Below are positions 26,460 through 35,120 of a DNA stretch of 64,000 nucleotides, in pieces; within the stretch, counting starts at the first letter, position 1; each line of letters begins with the position of its first letter. Origin of the DNA: a virus; IMG/VR virus record IMGVR_UViG_3300049491_000418, positions 1 to 64,000 of that record, one strand, 5' to 3'. The translations under genes and the position numbers were made by a program. A model generated the notes under the pieces. The model did no database searches. It was not told where the DNA came from and worked only from the letters and a program-made list of their open reading frames with translations.

Positions 26460-27181
26460 GTACATTAAGATCAATGGTTTCAGATACACGTGCTTTGCAT
26501 AAGTTATTAAGTACAGATGCAAGTATAACTGACAGGGCCATAGCTTCAGAGATTAGAAACAACACTCTTTTACTCATAAAGAGAGAAACTAATCTAAGAA
26601 AGTTATGGGGTACTGATACAGTATTTACAACTATTCCTTGCTTAGAGATGATAGAAGTTCCTATCTCAGAATGTAGTAGTTATGTTGATAATTGCATGAT
26701 AGCAAGAACAAAACTTAAAATCCCAAAAATAGCAGAAGGTAATTATCAATATGTTATTCAAGGAGTTTATTCTATTAATGCCATGAGTGGTAAGGGTATT
26801 AAACTAAAAGAAATAACAGTAAATAGATATATAAATCTTCTTAGACTTCCTGTAGTAAAGAGAGAATCATATTTTTGGGTTAGTAATGATTATTTATATA
26901 TAACCAATCCAGATATTCAAGCAGTAAGATTAGTGGCAATGTTTGAGGATCCTATTCCTAATGATATAATGTATGCTGAGTGTAATTGTGGTACTAATCC
27001 TCCTTTGGAAGAATACTGCAAAAACCCTCTTGATAAGTCATTTTATCTTCCAGGATATCTGAAGTCCCAGGTATTAGATTTAACTTCTAAGAAACTGTTA
27101 CAGACATATTTTAATATTAAAACAGATGTATCTGACAATGGTATTGATGGTCAAGCATCTAATTCACCAAACCAAGCATAA
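26456..27181 (+). CDS. Tail/connector structural protein (241 aa)
   Basis: The product begins MSTLRSMVSDTRALHKLLST and is predicted helical at the N-terminus (SITDRAIASEIRNNTLLLIK), then beta-rich with scattered cysteines (FTTIPCLEMIEVPISECSSY; YAECNCGTNPPLEEYC). It opens the block of three proteins that ends with the muzzle protein. In other crAss-like phages this place is held by tail-ring or connector proteins. The start overlaps the HNH stop by 4 nt. The ring role is an inference from order, not motif. Confidence 0.6.
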   Translation: MSTLRSMVSDTRALHKLLSTDASITDRAIASEIRNNTLLLIKRETNLRKLWGTDTVFTTIPCLEMIEVPISECSSYVDNCMIARTKLKIPKIAEGNYQYVIQGVYSINAMSGKGIKLKEITVNRYINLLRLPVVKRESYFWVSNDYLYITNPDIQAVRLVAMFEDPIPNDIMYAECNCGTNPPLEEYCKNPLDKSFYLPGYLKSQVLDLTSKKLLQTYFNIKTDVSDNGIDGQASNSPNQA

Positions 27182-27182
27182 T

Positions 27183-27656
27183 ATGAGAGTATCTGTAGAG
27201 TGGAGATCAGCAAGTAGGGAGAACTACAAGTTGTTTTGTAAAAAGTTTCCTCACATAAAATTAACTTATGTAGAGTGGGAAAATATAATTTATTCCTATA
27301 ATGAGTCATATAAGGAATATCTCCTGGAGACAGGTAATAAAGAAAGGCTTCCTTTAGGATTAGGTGATTTTAGTATCATCAAAAAGAAAAGAAAAAGAAT
27401 GACAGGTAAGAATGATGAGTACATCAATCTTCCTATAGATTGGAAAAAAACCAGAGAGAAAGGAAAAGTAATCTATAATTTTAATTATCACACAGAAGGC
27501 TTCTTTTTTGGTTGGTATTGGTTCAAAAGGTCAGCAAGGTTTAAGCATTCAGCATTATGGAGATTTAAACCCAGTAGAGTTACCTCAAGATTGTTAGCCC
27601 ATTATATTAAAGTGGATAATAAATACCAGCATATTTATCAAGAATGGACTGTTTAA
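27183..27656 (+). CDS. Small basic tail protein (157 aa)
   Basis: The ATG at 27183, one base after the preceding stop, is preferred to the in-frame ATG at 27126, which would lie inside the previous gene. The 157-residue product starts MRVSVEWRSASRENYKLFC. It is basic and rich in aromatic residues (FNYHTEGFFFGWYWFKRSA), with a Lys/Arg cluster (KKKRKRMTGKN, about residues 63-73). I do not recognise a named domain. Order places it among tail-ring proteins. Confidence 0.6.
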   Translation: MRVSVEWRSASRENYKLFCKKFPHIKLTYVEWENIIYSYNESYKEYLLETGNKERLPLGLGDFSIIKKKRKRMTGKNDEYINLPIDWKKTREKGKVIYNFNYHTEGFFFGWYWFKRSARFKHSALWRFKPSRVTSRLLAHYIKVDNKYQHIYQEWTV

Positions 27657-27673
27657 TATAAAAACATCACATC

Positions 27674-28627
27674 ATGAGTTACTACTATAAATATGATTTT
27701 GTTAGTCCTGAACCTATCTTTGCTACAATCAAGGAAGAGTTCAAAAGTTATTTTGATACTGGTGCAGTAGATGACTTGCTGTTTCCAACTTATCTTGATA
27801 AATGTTTAAAGAAACTTGGACGTACTACATATACTATTGTTCCAGTTATTTTAGATATAACTGACTTTGAGGCTAAACTCCCAGACAATTTCTATGCTGT
27901 AAGGGAAGCATGGTTATGTGTAGATATTCCTGTTAGATCAATGCAATATCCTAGTTCTTTTTATACACAAACAGCAACAGCTACTTCTATCCAAATTGGT
28001 CCAACAATTACAGACCAAACAAATAGCTGTAGTAATGATTCTTGCTCTAATGTAGATTGTCATGGAGAGTGTTTACCTACTTTAATACAAGTAGTGTATA
28101 AACACAATAATGAGGTGATGAGAAATATTCACAAACAATACCTTCTTAAACCAGGAAATATCTCTGTAAAAAATCATTGTGATTTACAATGTTCTAACTT
28201 TGGCTCTAATGCTGAAGATAGCTTTGATATTAGAGATAATAAATTTGTCACTAATTTTAGAAGAGGTACTGTTTATTTACTCATGTATGCTACAGAGTAT
28301 GATGAAATAGGTAATCAGCTTCTTCCTGATAATTATAGAATAAGAGAATTTGTGGAAGCCTTTATTAAGTACAAAATAATGGAGGTAATGACTAATCAAA
28401 CTAATGATGAAACTTTTAATCAGCTACAACAAAAGCTTATTTATTATAAGCAACTTGCCGATGAAGCATATATAATGGCAGATATTGAAATTAAAAAACA
28501 AGATGTTTTCTCTAAACAAAGAAGAATAACCAAAGATTTGAATAGATTTAATATGTATGAGCTTCCTACTAGAGTAAATAGACCTGATGGTAGAAATTCT
28601 AATGGATTCTCTAGAAATAATCAATAA
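27674..28627 (+). CDS. Tail tube/ring protein next to muzzle
   Basis: The 317-residue protein begins MSYYYKYDFVSPEPIFATIK. The N-terminal 80 residues include a helical region with YLDKCLKKLGRTTYTIVPVI and a beta strand block (FEAKLPDNFYAVREAW). A Cys-rich insertion (CSNDSCSNVDCHGEC, near residue 118) could be a metal or disulfide site. The C-terminal third is helical. The shape (helical start plus PDNFYAVREAW) resembles tail tubular/adaptor proteins of short-tailed phages. It is two bases upstream of the muzzle gene, as expected for a ring protein that carries it. Confidence 0.65.
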   Translation: MSYYYKYDFVSPEPIFATIKEEFKSYFDTGAVDDLLFPTYLDKCLKKLGRTTYTIVPVILDITDFEAKLPDNFYAVREAWLCVDIPVRSMQYPSSFYTQTATATSIQIGPTITDQTNSCSNDSCSNVDCHGECLPTLIQVVYKHNNEVMRNIHKQYLLKPGNISVKNHCDLQCSNFGSNAEDSFDIRDNKFVTNFRRGTVYLLMYATEYDEIGNQLLPDNYRIREFVEAFIKYKIMEVMTNQTNDETFNQLQQKLIYYKQLADEAYIMADIEIKKQDVFSKQRRITKDLNRFNMYELPTRVNRPDGRNSNGFSRNNQ

Positions 28628-28629
28628 TT

Positions 28630-31600
28630 ATGGCTGAGGATAAAGACAAAAACTTGAAAGGAGAAATTAACTTTGAGTTTGGACAAGGGTTTAAAGGTCT
28701 TAATATGGATAATATTCCTAGTCAAATTGATAAGGGATCACTATCCTATGCTTTAAATGCTGCTATTGAAAACTTTGATGCCAACAGTATCACTTATCAA
28801 AATGAACCAGGTACAGAATTTTGCTTAAAGTTTCCAAAAGATTACATCTTAATAGGAAAATATCTTATTACAGAACAAAGCAAACAAGTTTTCTTCCTAG
28901 CTAATCCTTCTACAGGAGATAGTGAGATTGGTTACATGGTAAACAATGATTGTATTTACCACACTCTTGTTAATGATAAATGTTTGAATTTTGATGTAAG
29001 ATATCCTATCCATAAGGTAGTACACAAAACAAGTAATTGTGATACAGAAATCTATTGGGCTCAACCAAATGCTGATAGGAGATATATCAATATGGATCCT
29101 ACTAAAATACCTTATTTAGCTTTACCAGACAGTACTCCATGTGATGAGAAATTGACACTACAATTAGATTGTAATCAATTAAGAGTACAACCAAACTTTG
29201 ATATTCCTGGAATTATTGTTAAAGATGTTATAATTGGTGGTAATATTATTGCTGGGGTATATCAATTTGCTTTTCAATATTCTGATGCTTTAGGAAATCC
29301 TCTTACCTCTTACTATAGTATAACTAACCCTACTCCCATAGCAGATCCACAGTTTGCTTCAGTTAATTTTAATTATCCTGTAGGTAAATCCATTATTGTA
29401 GGTATTACTAATATTGAAACTGGTGGACAGTTTGAGTATTTTAATCTTGCTGTAATTAAAACAATCAATGCTATTACATCAGTTGACTTAATAGGTACTT
29501 ATAATATAGATAGTGATCAAAAAGATATAACATATGCTGGGCAGAATGTTTCATTAATTAACTTAACAGTTAATAATATCTTTGAGAAGTTTCCTTTCTA
29601 TGGTCCTGCTGATGATGTAACAACAGCACAAGATGTTCTTATATGGAAAGGATTATCTACTCCAGAGAGAATAAGTTATCAATCTATAGCAAATCAAATA
29701 ACTCTATTGTGGGAAACTGTTAGGATTCCTGCAACAGAAAACTATGCTGATGAATTAAATGCCACACATTTAAGAGGGTATTTAAGAGATGAAGTATATC
29801 CATTTGAATTTGTTCCTTTATTGAGAAGTGGACAACAAGTTGATGGATTTCACATTCCAGGAAGAGCACTAACTCTATCAGAGATAGCTTTACCTGTTAT
29901 TGATATATCTAATGATGATTTTACTGAAGATCCAGAATTATATCCAGATGGAGCACCTTATTGGAAAATATATAATACTGCTAAAGTAATAGGTAATTCT
30001 CCAGGATTTTCAACAGCCAGTGACTATAAAGGTCCTTATAATTATGGAATAATGGCATACTGGGAATCTAATGAAACTTATCCTTGTGATGAAGAAATGT
30101 GGGGAGAACTAGCTTCTCAACCTATTAGACACCATAAGTTTCCAGATGTATTAGTATCTCCCATTATAGAATCAAAAACAAATCCTCTTAATCTTGCATT
30201 AGAGATGGGGAATGATGCTGTGTTTCCTATTGGAGTTAGAGTTGATATAGAACAAATTAAACTATTAATAAAAACATCCTCTCTTACTGATTTACAAAAA
30301 GCTGATATTGTTGGCTTTAAGATTGTTAGAGGAGATAGAACTGATAATAAATCTATTGTTGCTAAAGGAATCCTTAGAAATGTTGGTACTTATAAAAGAG
30401 ATGACCAAGAGTTCTACTATCCTAATTATCCATATAATGATTTACATGCAGATCCTTTTTTAAATAGTAATAATAATGCTTACAATAGTGCTGCTAAATC
30501 TTGGTTAGTTATCTGTTCTGAAACAGGAGTGTTACAAATAGGAGATCCAGATACCAATAAACCAACTAAAAGAAATATGATTGCAGGTACAACAGAAGAA
30601 ATCTGTTCTACTTCTAGACCAGTTTATTTATCTGGTAAAGCAAATATAGGTCCTGCAGAGTATGATGTATGGTATGTTTATGACCATGGTTGTCATGGTA
30701 GTAGAGTAAATTGGGTAGATCCATTTAGTGATATTAATGCTGCCAACACTTTAAGAAGTGATTGGATGGAATCTATTTTTGGTATTAGTCAAAATCAACT
30801 TTATTGTAGAGTTGCTGTAGGTGGAAATGTAGAGTTTGAGTGTGATAATGGTGGATTTTTTGATCCTTGTGAATGTACACCTGTTCAAGTTTTTAAACCA
30901 TACACAAGTCAACCTGTAGATGTTATAGATTCTGATGGTGGTGGAGAAAATGATCCTCATATAGGAAGAAGAACTTTAAACAACTGTGAAGGAAATACTC
31001 CATTAGCACCTATTTCTACTAATGATTCATTAAGATATAGACAGATATTTAACTCTCCTGAAACCTCTTTTGGACAACCATTCCTAGGAGACATACTAAA
31101 GGCAGAGAGTGTTATATATGGTGGAGGTTTAGCTCACTTTGTTGAAGTAAAAGATAATGCTAAGTATAGATTGTTAACTAAAGAAGCTCAACAAGATGCT
31201 TTGACATCTGCAGGAGAAGTTGGTAATGGTGATGCAGCTGCTACCTTTACAGCATACCAAGCTTATCTTGAAATATATATTAATGGTATTACAAGAAAGA
31301 ACTATGCTTATTCTTTTAATTCTATAGCTGATTATAATTACTCTACTTCTATACCTAATGAACAAGGTATTAAACAAAGAAGACTTGACCTAAGAAGATA
31401 TCTTATCCCAGCAGTTCAAAATGTTGGAGAGAATGATATTGATATAAATAATTATCAAAGAGAATCATCTGTATATCTAAGAACAGATTTAGATATTGAC
31501 CCTCTTCCTTTCCCACATTTGAGTCCTAATATGATTCCTATTAATATTCAGGATATATCAAGATTCACTACAGGCTGTAGTGGTAGTACTACTTGTGTAG

Positions 31601-34251
31601 ATACATCTATGACAACTACAACTACAACTACATTCTATGTTCCTTATTGCCCTGGTTCATGTGCTGAGCCTGCCAAGAAACTACCTATTCAGGTTGTATC
31701 TTATTATGCTTCATTAAAAAATACATTTAGAGGACAGTGGGGACAAATTTATAGTTATCAAACTATTGATACTGGTTTTCAGGTAAATTTAGAAAATGAA
31801 GGTTCTGCTACCAAGATAGTTTTTGGTGGAGATACTTTTATCTCTAGGTTTGCTTTTAAAACTAAAGTTCCTTTCTTTATTGATAATAGAGTTGGAGCTC
31901 CTCAAGATAGTGAGGTATTTTATGATGAGTTAGGTAATATAGGTTATCCTAAATATTGGCATTCTTCTAGATCTATTTTAGAAGATTTTAATGTACCTGT
32001 TTTAGGAAACATGACTAATATTATTACTTACAAGGCACATAACTTTGATTGTCCAAATTGTCAAACAGTACCTGCAGTAGCTAATCCAAATAGAACTTTC
32101 TATGATGGTATATTTTATTTGTTTGCCTATGGAATACCTAACTTTTATGTTGAGACTAGTTATAATGTTGATTTAAGACAAGCTTTCAATAATAAGGAAG
32201 GAGACTTTTGGCCACATGTAAGTAATAGTATTCCTGATGATTGGGTACAAGAAAGTTTTGTAACTATTGCACAGGATAATACCTATTATTATAATGGATC
32301 ATTCTCTAAACAAAACACAGAGAATTATTTCTCTCATATACCAGCAAATTTTGAATTTGATGATTGTACTAGTAATTATCCATTTAGAGCTATATTTTCA
32401 GATCCTCAAATAGCTACAGCAGATACTACAGTTAATAACTGGTTGACATATAGAGCAAGTGCTTATTTTGATTTTCCTCAAAACTATGGGGCACTAACTT
32501 CATTGGATGGAATTGATAAAGGACAAGTATTGGCAAGATTTGAAAACAAAGCTTTATTATATAATGCATTATATACAACTCAAACAAATACAAATGGACA
32601 AGTTTATTTAGGACAATCATTGTTTACTAGACAACCACCTCCTTATGATTATGTAGAAACTGATTTAGGTTATTTAGGAAGTCAACATAAGTTTCTTCTT
32701 AAAATACCTCAAGGTCAAATAACTATTGATGCTAAGAGAGGTCAAGTGTTCCTTATGAACAATACTAAGGCACAAGATCTTTCAGCACCTGGTTCAGGTA
32801 TGAATAGATTCTTTACAGATCATTTGGCCTTTGAGATATTGAGATATTTTCCTAATGTTAATATTGACAACAATTTTAATAGAATAGGTCTTCATGGTGT
32901 ATATGATAGCAAATTTGATAGAGTTATTATAACCAAGCTTGATTATATTCCTTTAAGTACTGATATTGTATTTGATATGGATTCTCAGTCTTTCTATAAA
33001 GAGACTCAGGCAGAGATTGGTGTGTTTAAAGAACCAATTTCTGTAAATAATCCTGTTTACTTTTGTAATAAATCATGGACTATCTCTTATAGCTTTATTA
33101 CCAATAGTTGGTTATCTTTTCATAGTTATATACCTAATTGGTATATTGGTGAAAATAACTTTTTCTATTCTGGTAAAAAATCTTGTTGTGAACCTTTTAA
33201 ATTTTTAGCAGGAGAGATTATTGCAAATCCTTTAACAACCACAACAACAACTGCTTTCCCATTACCACCAACTACAACATCTACTACAACTATTGCTTTA
33301 GATTGTACATTGATTGGTGTGGCACAAGGAACTAGCTGTGAATTAGAAGGAACAGGTATAATAACCATACCTCCTCCAGGGCCTCCATGTACAAGACCTT
33401 CAGGATTAGATCCATTTGCATTATACACAGGTTACAATGTAATAGCTCCTCCTTCTTCAGTGGTTTCTACAGCTAGTTTTAGTGAAGCATGTAATGCTAA
33501 GTCATATATGTTGTATAATCTTGTCAATGTAACTCCTACTACTATAATAGGTTGGACAACTTCATTAGTTGTTGGTGTTACTGTATATGCTAATAATGCT
33601 ACTCAAGATTGTGAAGTTATACCAGATGGATTCTATTTCACACCTATAACTTTAGATGGTATTTATGAAGTTGTTAATGGTGTTATTGTATCAATAACTC
33701 CATGTAGTTTAACCACTACAACAACATCATCTTCCACAACTACAACTACAACTACAGCATTCCCAGTAATCCCTTGTAATTCATTAGTATCTTCTGGTGG
33801 AGTGGGTATAACAGAATACATAGTAGCTCTTGTATCAGAGGGTGGAACAGTAGCAATGGCATTAAATGCTGTAAGTGTTCCTGATAAATTAGAGATACTT
33901 CATAATGGTATTAAAAAAGCTACCTCAGGAATGACAACTCCTAATGAGGGACCATTTGATAACTTATATGGAGATCCTACAATTCCAACTGTACCTGAGA
34001 CAAATGCTACAGATCAATTTATTGGAACATCTAAAGGAACTATTCCTAATAGACAAGCTACATTTGCATCTGAAACAGGTTCAGGATTAATTATACCAGG
34101 AAGTTATCAACAAATAATCTGGTGGGAATACACTAATGCAGATTTTCTAATAAATCCTGTAGCAGTTATTAGAGTTACAGGTCCTGATACTACAGCTTGG
34201 GAGATACAAAGAATGTGTGAAACAACAACAACTACCACAACAACACCATAG
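28630..34251 (+). CDS. Muzzle / P22 gp10-like tail protein with Thr-rich linkers
   Basis: The 1,873-residue protein begins MAEDKDKNLKGEINFEFGQG. The region to about residue 1,530 resembles crAss-like muzzle proteins, related to the P22 gp10 tail-needle-support protein: NMDNIPSQIDKGSLSYALNA near residue 28, and a beta-propeller-like core. One Thr run interrupts it near residue 993 (TTTTTTFYVPYC). The last 340 residues are different: Thr-rich linkers at about 1,535, 1,695 and 1,866 separate two small Cys-containing domains, and the protein ends in a Thr tract. It is longer than I expect for the family. TAG is its stop. Confidence 0.8.
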   Translation: MAEDKDKNLKGEINFEFGQGFKGLNMDNIPSQIDKGSLSYALNAAIENFDANSITYQNEPGTEFCLKFPKDYILIGKYLITEQSKQVFFLANPSTGDSEIGYMVNNDCIYHTLVNDKCLNFDVRYPIHKVVHKTSNCDTEIYWAQPNADRRYINMDPTKIPYLALPDSTPCDEKLTLQLDCNQLRVQPNFDIPGIIVKDVIIGGNIIAGVYQFAFQYSDALGNPLTSYYSITNPTPIADPQFASVNFNYPVGKSIIVGITNIETGGQFEYFNLAVIKTINAITSVDLIGTYNIDSDQKDITYAGQNVSLINLTVNNIFEKFPFYGPADDVTTAQDVLIWKGLSTPERISYQSIANQITLLWETVRIPATENYADELNATHLRGYLRDEVYPFEFVPLLRSGQQVDGFHIPGRALTLSEIALPVIDISNDDFTEDPELYPDGAPYWKIYNTAKVIGNSPGFSTASDYKGPYNYGIMAYWESNETYPCDEEMWGELASQPIRHHKFPDVLVSPIIESKTNPLNLALEMGNDAVFPIGVRVDIEQIKLLIKTSSLTDLQKADIVGFKIVRGDRTDNKSIVAKGILRNVGTYKRDDQEFYYPNYPYNDLHADPFLNSNNNAYNSAAKSWLVICSETGVLQIGDPDTNKPTKRNMIAGTTEEICSTSRPVYLSGKANIGPAEYDVWYVYDHGCHGSRVNWVDPFSDINAANTLRSDWMESIFGISQNQLYCRVAVGGNVEFECDNGGFFDPCECTPVQVFKPYTSQPVDVIDSDGGGENDPHIGRRTLNNCEGNTPLAPISTNDSLRYRQIFNSPETSFGQPFLGDILKAESVIYGGGLAHFVEVKDNAKYRLLTKEAQQDALTSAGEVGNGDAAATFTAYQAYLEIYINGITRKNYAYSFNSIADYNYSTSIPNEQGIKQRRLDLRRYLIPAVQNVGENDIDINNYQRESSVYLRTDLDIDPLPFPHLSPNMIPINIQDISRFTTGCSGSTTCVDTSMTTTTTTTFYVPYCPGSCAEPAKKLPIQVVSYYASLKNTFRGQWGQIYSYQTIDTGFQVNLENEGSATKIVFGGDTFISRFAFKTKVPFFIDNRVGAPQDSEVFYDELGNIGYPKYWHSSRSILEDFNVPVLGNMTNIITYKAHNFDCPNCQTVPAVANPNRTFYDGIFYLFAYGIPNFYVETSYNVDLRQAFNNKEGDFWPHVSNSIPDDWVQESFVTIAQDNTYYYNGSFSKQNTENYFSHIPANFEFDDCTSNYPFRAIFSDPQIATADTTVNNWLTYRASAYFDFPQNYGALTSLDGIDKGQVLARFENKALLYNALYTTQTNTNGQVYLGQSLFTRQPPPYDYVETDLGYLGSQHKFLLKIPQGQITIDAKRGQVFLMNNTKAQDLSAPGSGMNRFFTDHLAFEILRYFPNVNIDNNFNRIGLHGVYDSKFDRVIITKLDYIPLSTDIVFDMDSQSFYKETQAEIGVFKEPISVNNPVYFCNKSWTISYSFITNSWLSFHSYIPNWYIGENNFFYSGKKSCCEPFKFLAGEIIANPLTTTTTTAFPLPPTTTSTTTIALDCTLIGVAQGTSCELEGTGIITIPPPGPPCTRPSGLDPFALYTGYNVIAPPSSVVSTASFSEACNAKSYMLYNLVNVTPTTIIGWTTSLVVGVTVYANNATQDCEVIPDGFYFTPITLDGIYEVVNGVIVSITPCSLTTTTTSSSTTTTTTTAFPVIPCNSLVSSGGVGITEYIVALVSEGGTVAMALNAVSVPDKLEILHNGIKKATSGMTTPNEGPFDNLYGDPTIPTVPETNATDQFIGTSKGTIPNRQATFASETGSGLIIPGSYQQIIWWEYTNADFLINPVAVIRVTGPDTTAWEIQRMCETTTTTTTTP
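33235..33292 (+). repeat. ACA/ACT low-complexity tract encoding a Thr linker
   Basis: The DNA is a near-tandem run of ACA, ACT and ACC codons, interrupted by a GCTTTCCCA spacer, and encodes a Thr/Pro linker in the muzzle protein. Similar tracts occur at about 13723-13780, 24557-24583, 24811-24842, 25371-25420, 31610-31632, 34222-34248 and 62806-62827. Such tracts can slip or recombine. Confidence 0.75.
33712..33757 (+). repeat. Second Thr/Ser-codon tract in the muzzle gene
   Basis: An ACA/ACT/TCA codon run encodes a linker of about 15 Thr/Ser residues before a further small domain (FPVIPCNSLVSS). It shares the TTTTTAFP end with the tract at 33235, so the two linkers may come from duplication. 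Confidence 0.7.
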
Positions 34252-34253
34252 TC

Positions 34254-35120
34254 ATGTCAAAAACAATAGTCATAAAGTTAACAGAAGGGAGTGAGGGGAT
34301 TGGTCCCTTCACACTCTCTGATGTTTTAGGTAACATCATAGAAAGCAACATTCCATTAAGTGAATTAATTTCTGGAAAAGTTTTCATTGTTGATGATAGT
34401 CTTACTATGGTTGTGTTAGAATCTACAGGAAAATGTAGAGTAAGTGTAACTCAGTCTTTAGTTGATATTACTAAAGATGAATACAGACATGCTACATTCA
34501 TGTATACTTATCAAGGATGTTCCTGGAGACACCTAACAGATGTAGTACACTATAATTACTACTATGGTAACACAGAACCTTATATTATTGAGTATCCTTT
34601 CTCTTACCAATATCTTGATGAGATTCTACAAGGAGTACAAGACTACACAAAAGTATATGAATATACCAAAGATCCTACTGGTGTGTTTTCTGATGTATTA
34701 AAAGTTCAACCAAATAACAAATGGTTTAACAAAGCCATTCTTTATAATGATCAACAGTCTACAGGATTATTGGAACTAGAACCAAAACCAGTCAATAACC
34801 TTAAGGCTTATAATTCTTACCCAAAATATACTACTGATAGTAAAATAATCACATATACCAAAAGTGATAACTTCTATCAGTATAATACATTCTGGAACAT
34901 AGTAAAAGATCCTCTACAATTCATTTTCAGACCTTCCTGTGAATCATTATCTATTGATAAGGTTCTTAACCAGGCCAACATGGATTATTCAACTAGAAGC
35001 TTTAAAAAGGCTCCTATTAGAGCCAAGGATCTTAAGATAAGACATATATTAGATAACTCAAGTACAACTCACCTGGTGTCTCAGTTCCTACTAGCACCAG
35101 CTCAAAACTCTTATAAGTAA
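34254..35120 (+). CDS. GPF-module protein with beta-rich tail-associated domain
   Basis: The 288-residue product starts with the shared small module (MSKTIVIKLTEGSEGIGPFT, then GKCRVSVTQ), without a Thr linker. The remaining 215 residues are aromatic-rich and beta-like (YRHATFMYTYQGCSWRHLTD; YQYNTFWNIVKDPLQFIF). It follows the muzzle gene by two bases and overlaps the next start by one base. Because the module sits here in a non-fibre context, it may be a general attachment or display fold. A tail-associated role is inferred. Confidence 0.6.
   Translation: MSKTIVIKLTEGSEGIGPFTLSDVLGNIIESNIPLSELISGKVFIVDDSLTMVVLESTGKCRVSVTQSLVDITKDEYRHATFMYTYQGCSWRHLTDVVHYNYYYGNTEPYIIEYPFSYQYLDEILQGVQDYTKVYEYTKDPTGVFSDVLKVQPNNKWFNKAILYNDQQSTGLLELEPKPVNNLKAYNSYPKYTTDSKIITYTKSDNFYQYNTFWNIVKDPLQFIFRPSCESLSIDKVLNQANMDYSTRSFKKAPIRAKDLKIRHILDNSSTTHLVSQFLLAPAQNSYK

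Noticed and set aside
13723-33757. Diversity-generating retroelement targeting the fibres or Thr tracts
   Set aside because: No reverse transcriptase and no template/variable repeat pair are present in the window; the ACA/ACT tracts are simple low-complexity coding.
34249-34280. Readthrough of the TAG ending the muzzle gene
   Set aside because: The same frame meets another TAG and a TAA within 30 nt, so readthrough would add only a few residues, and the next gene starts in another frame.
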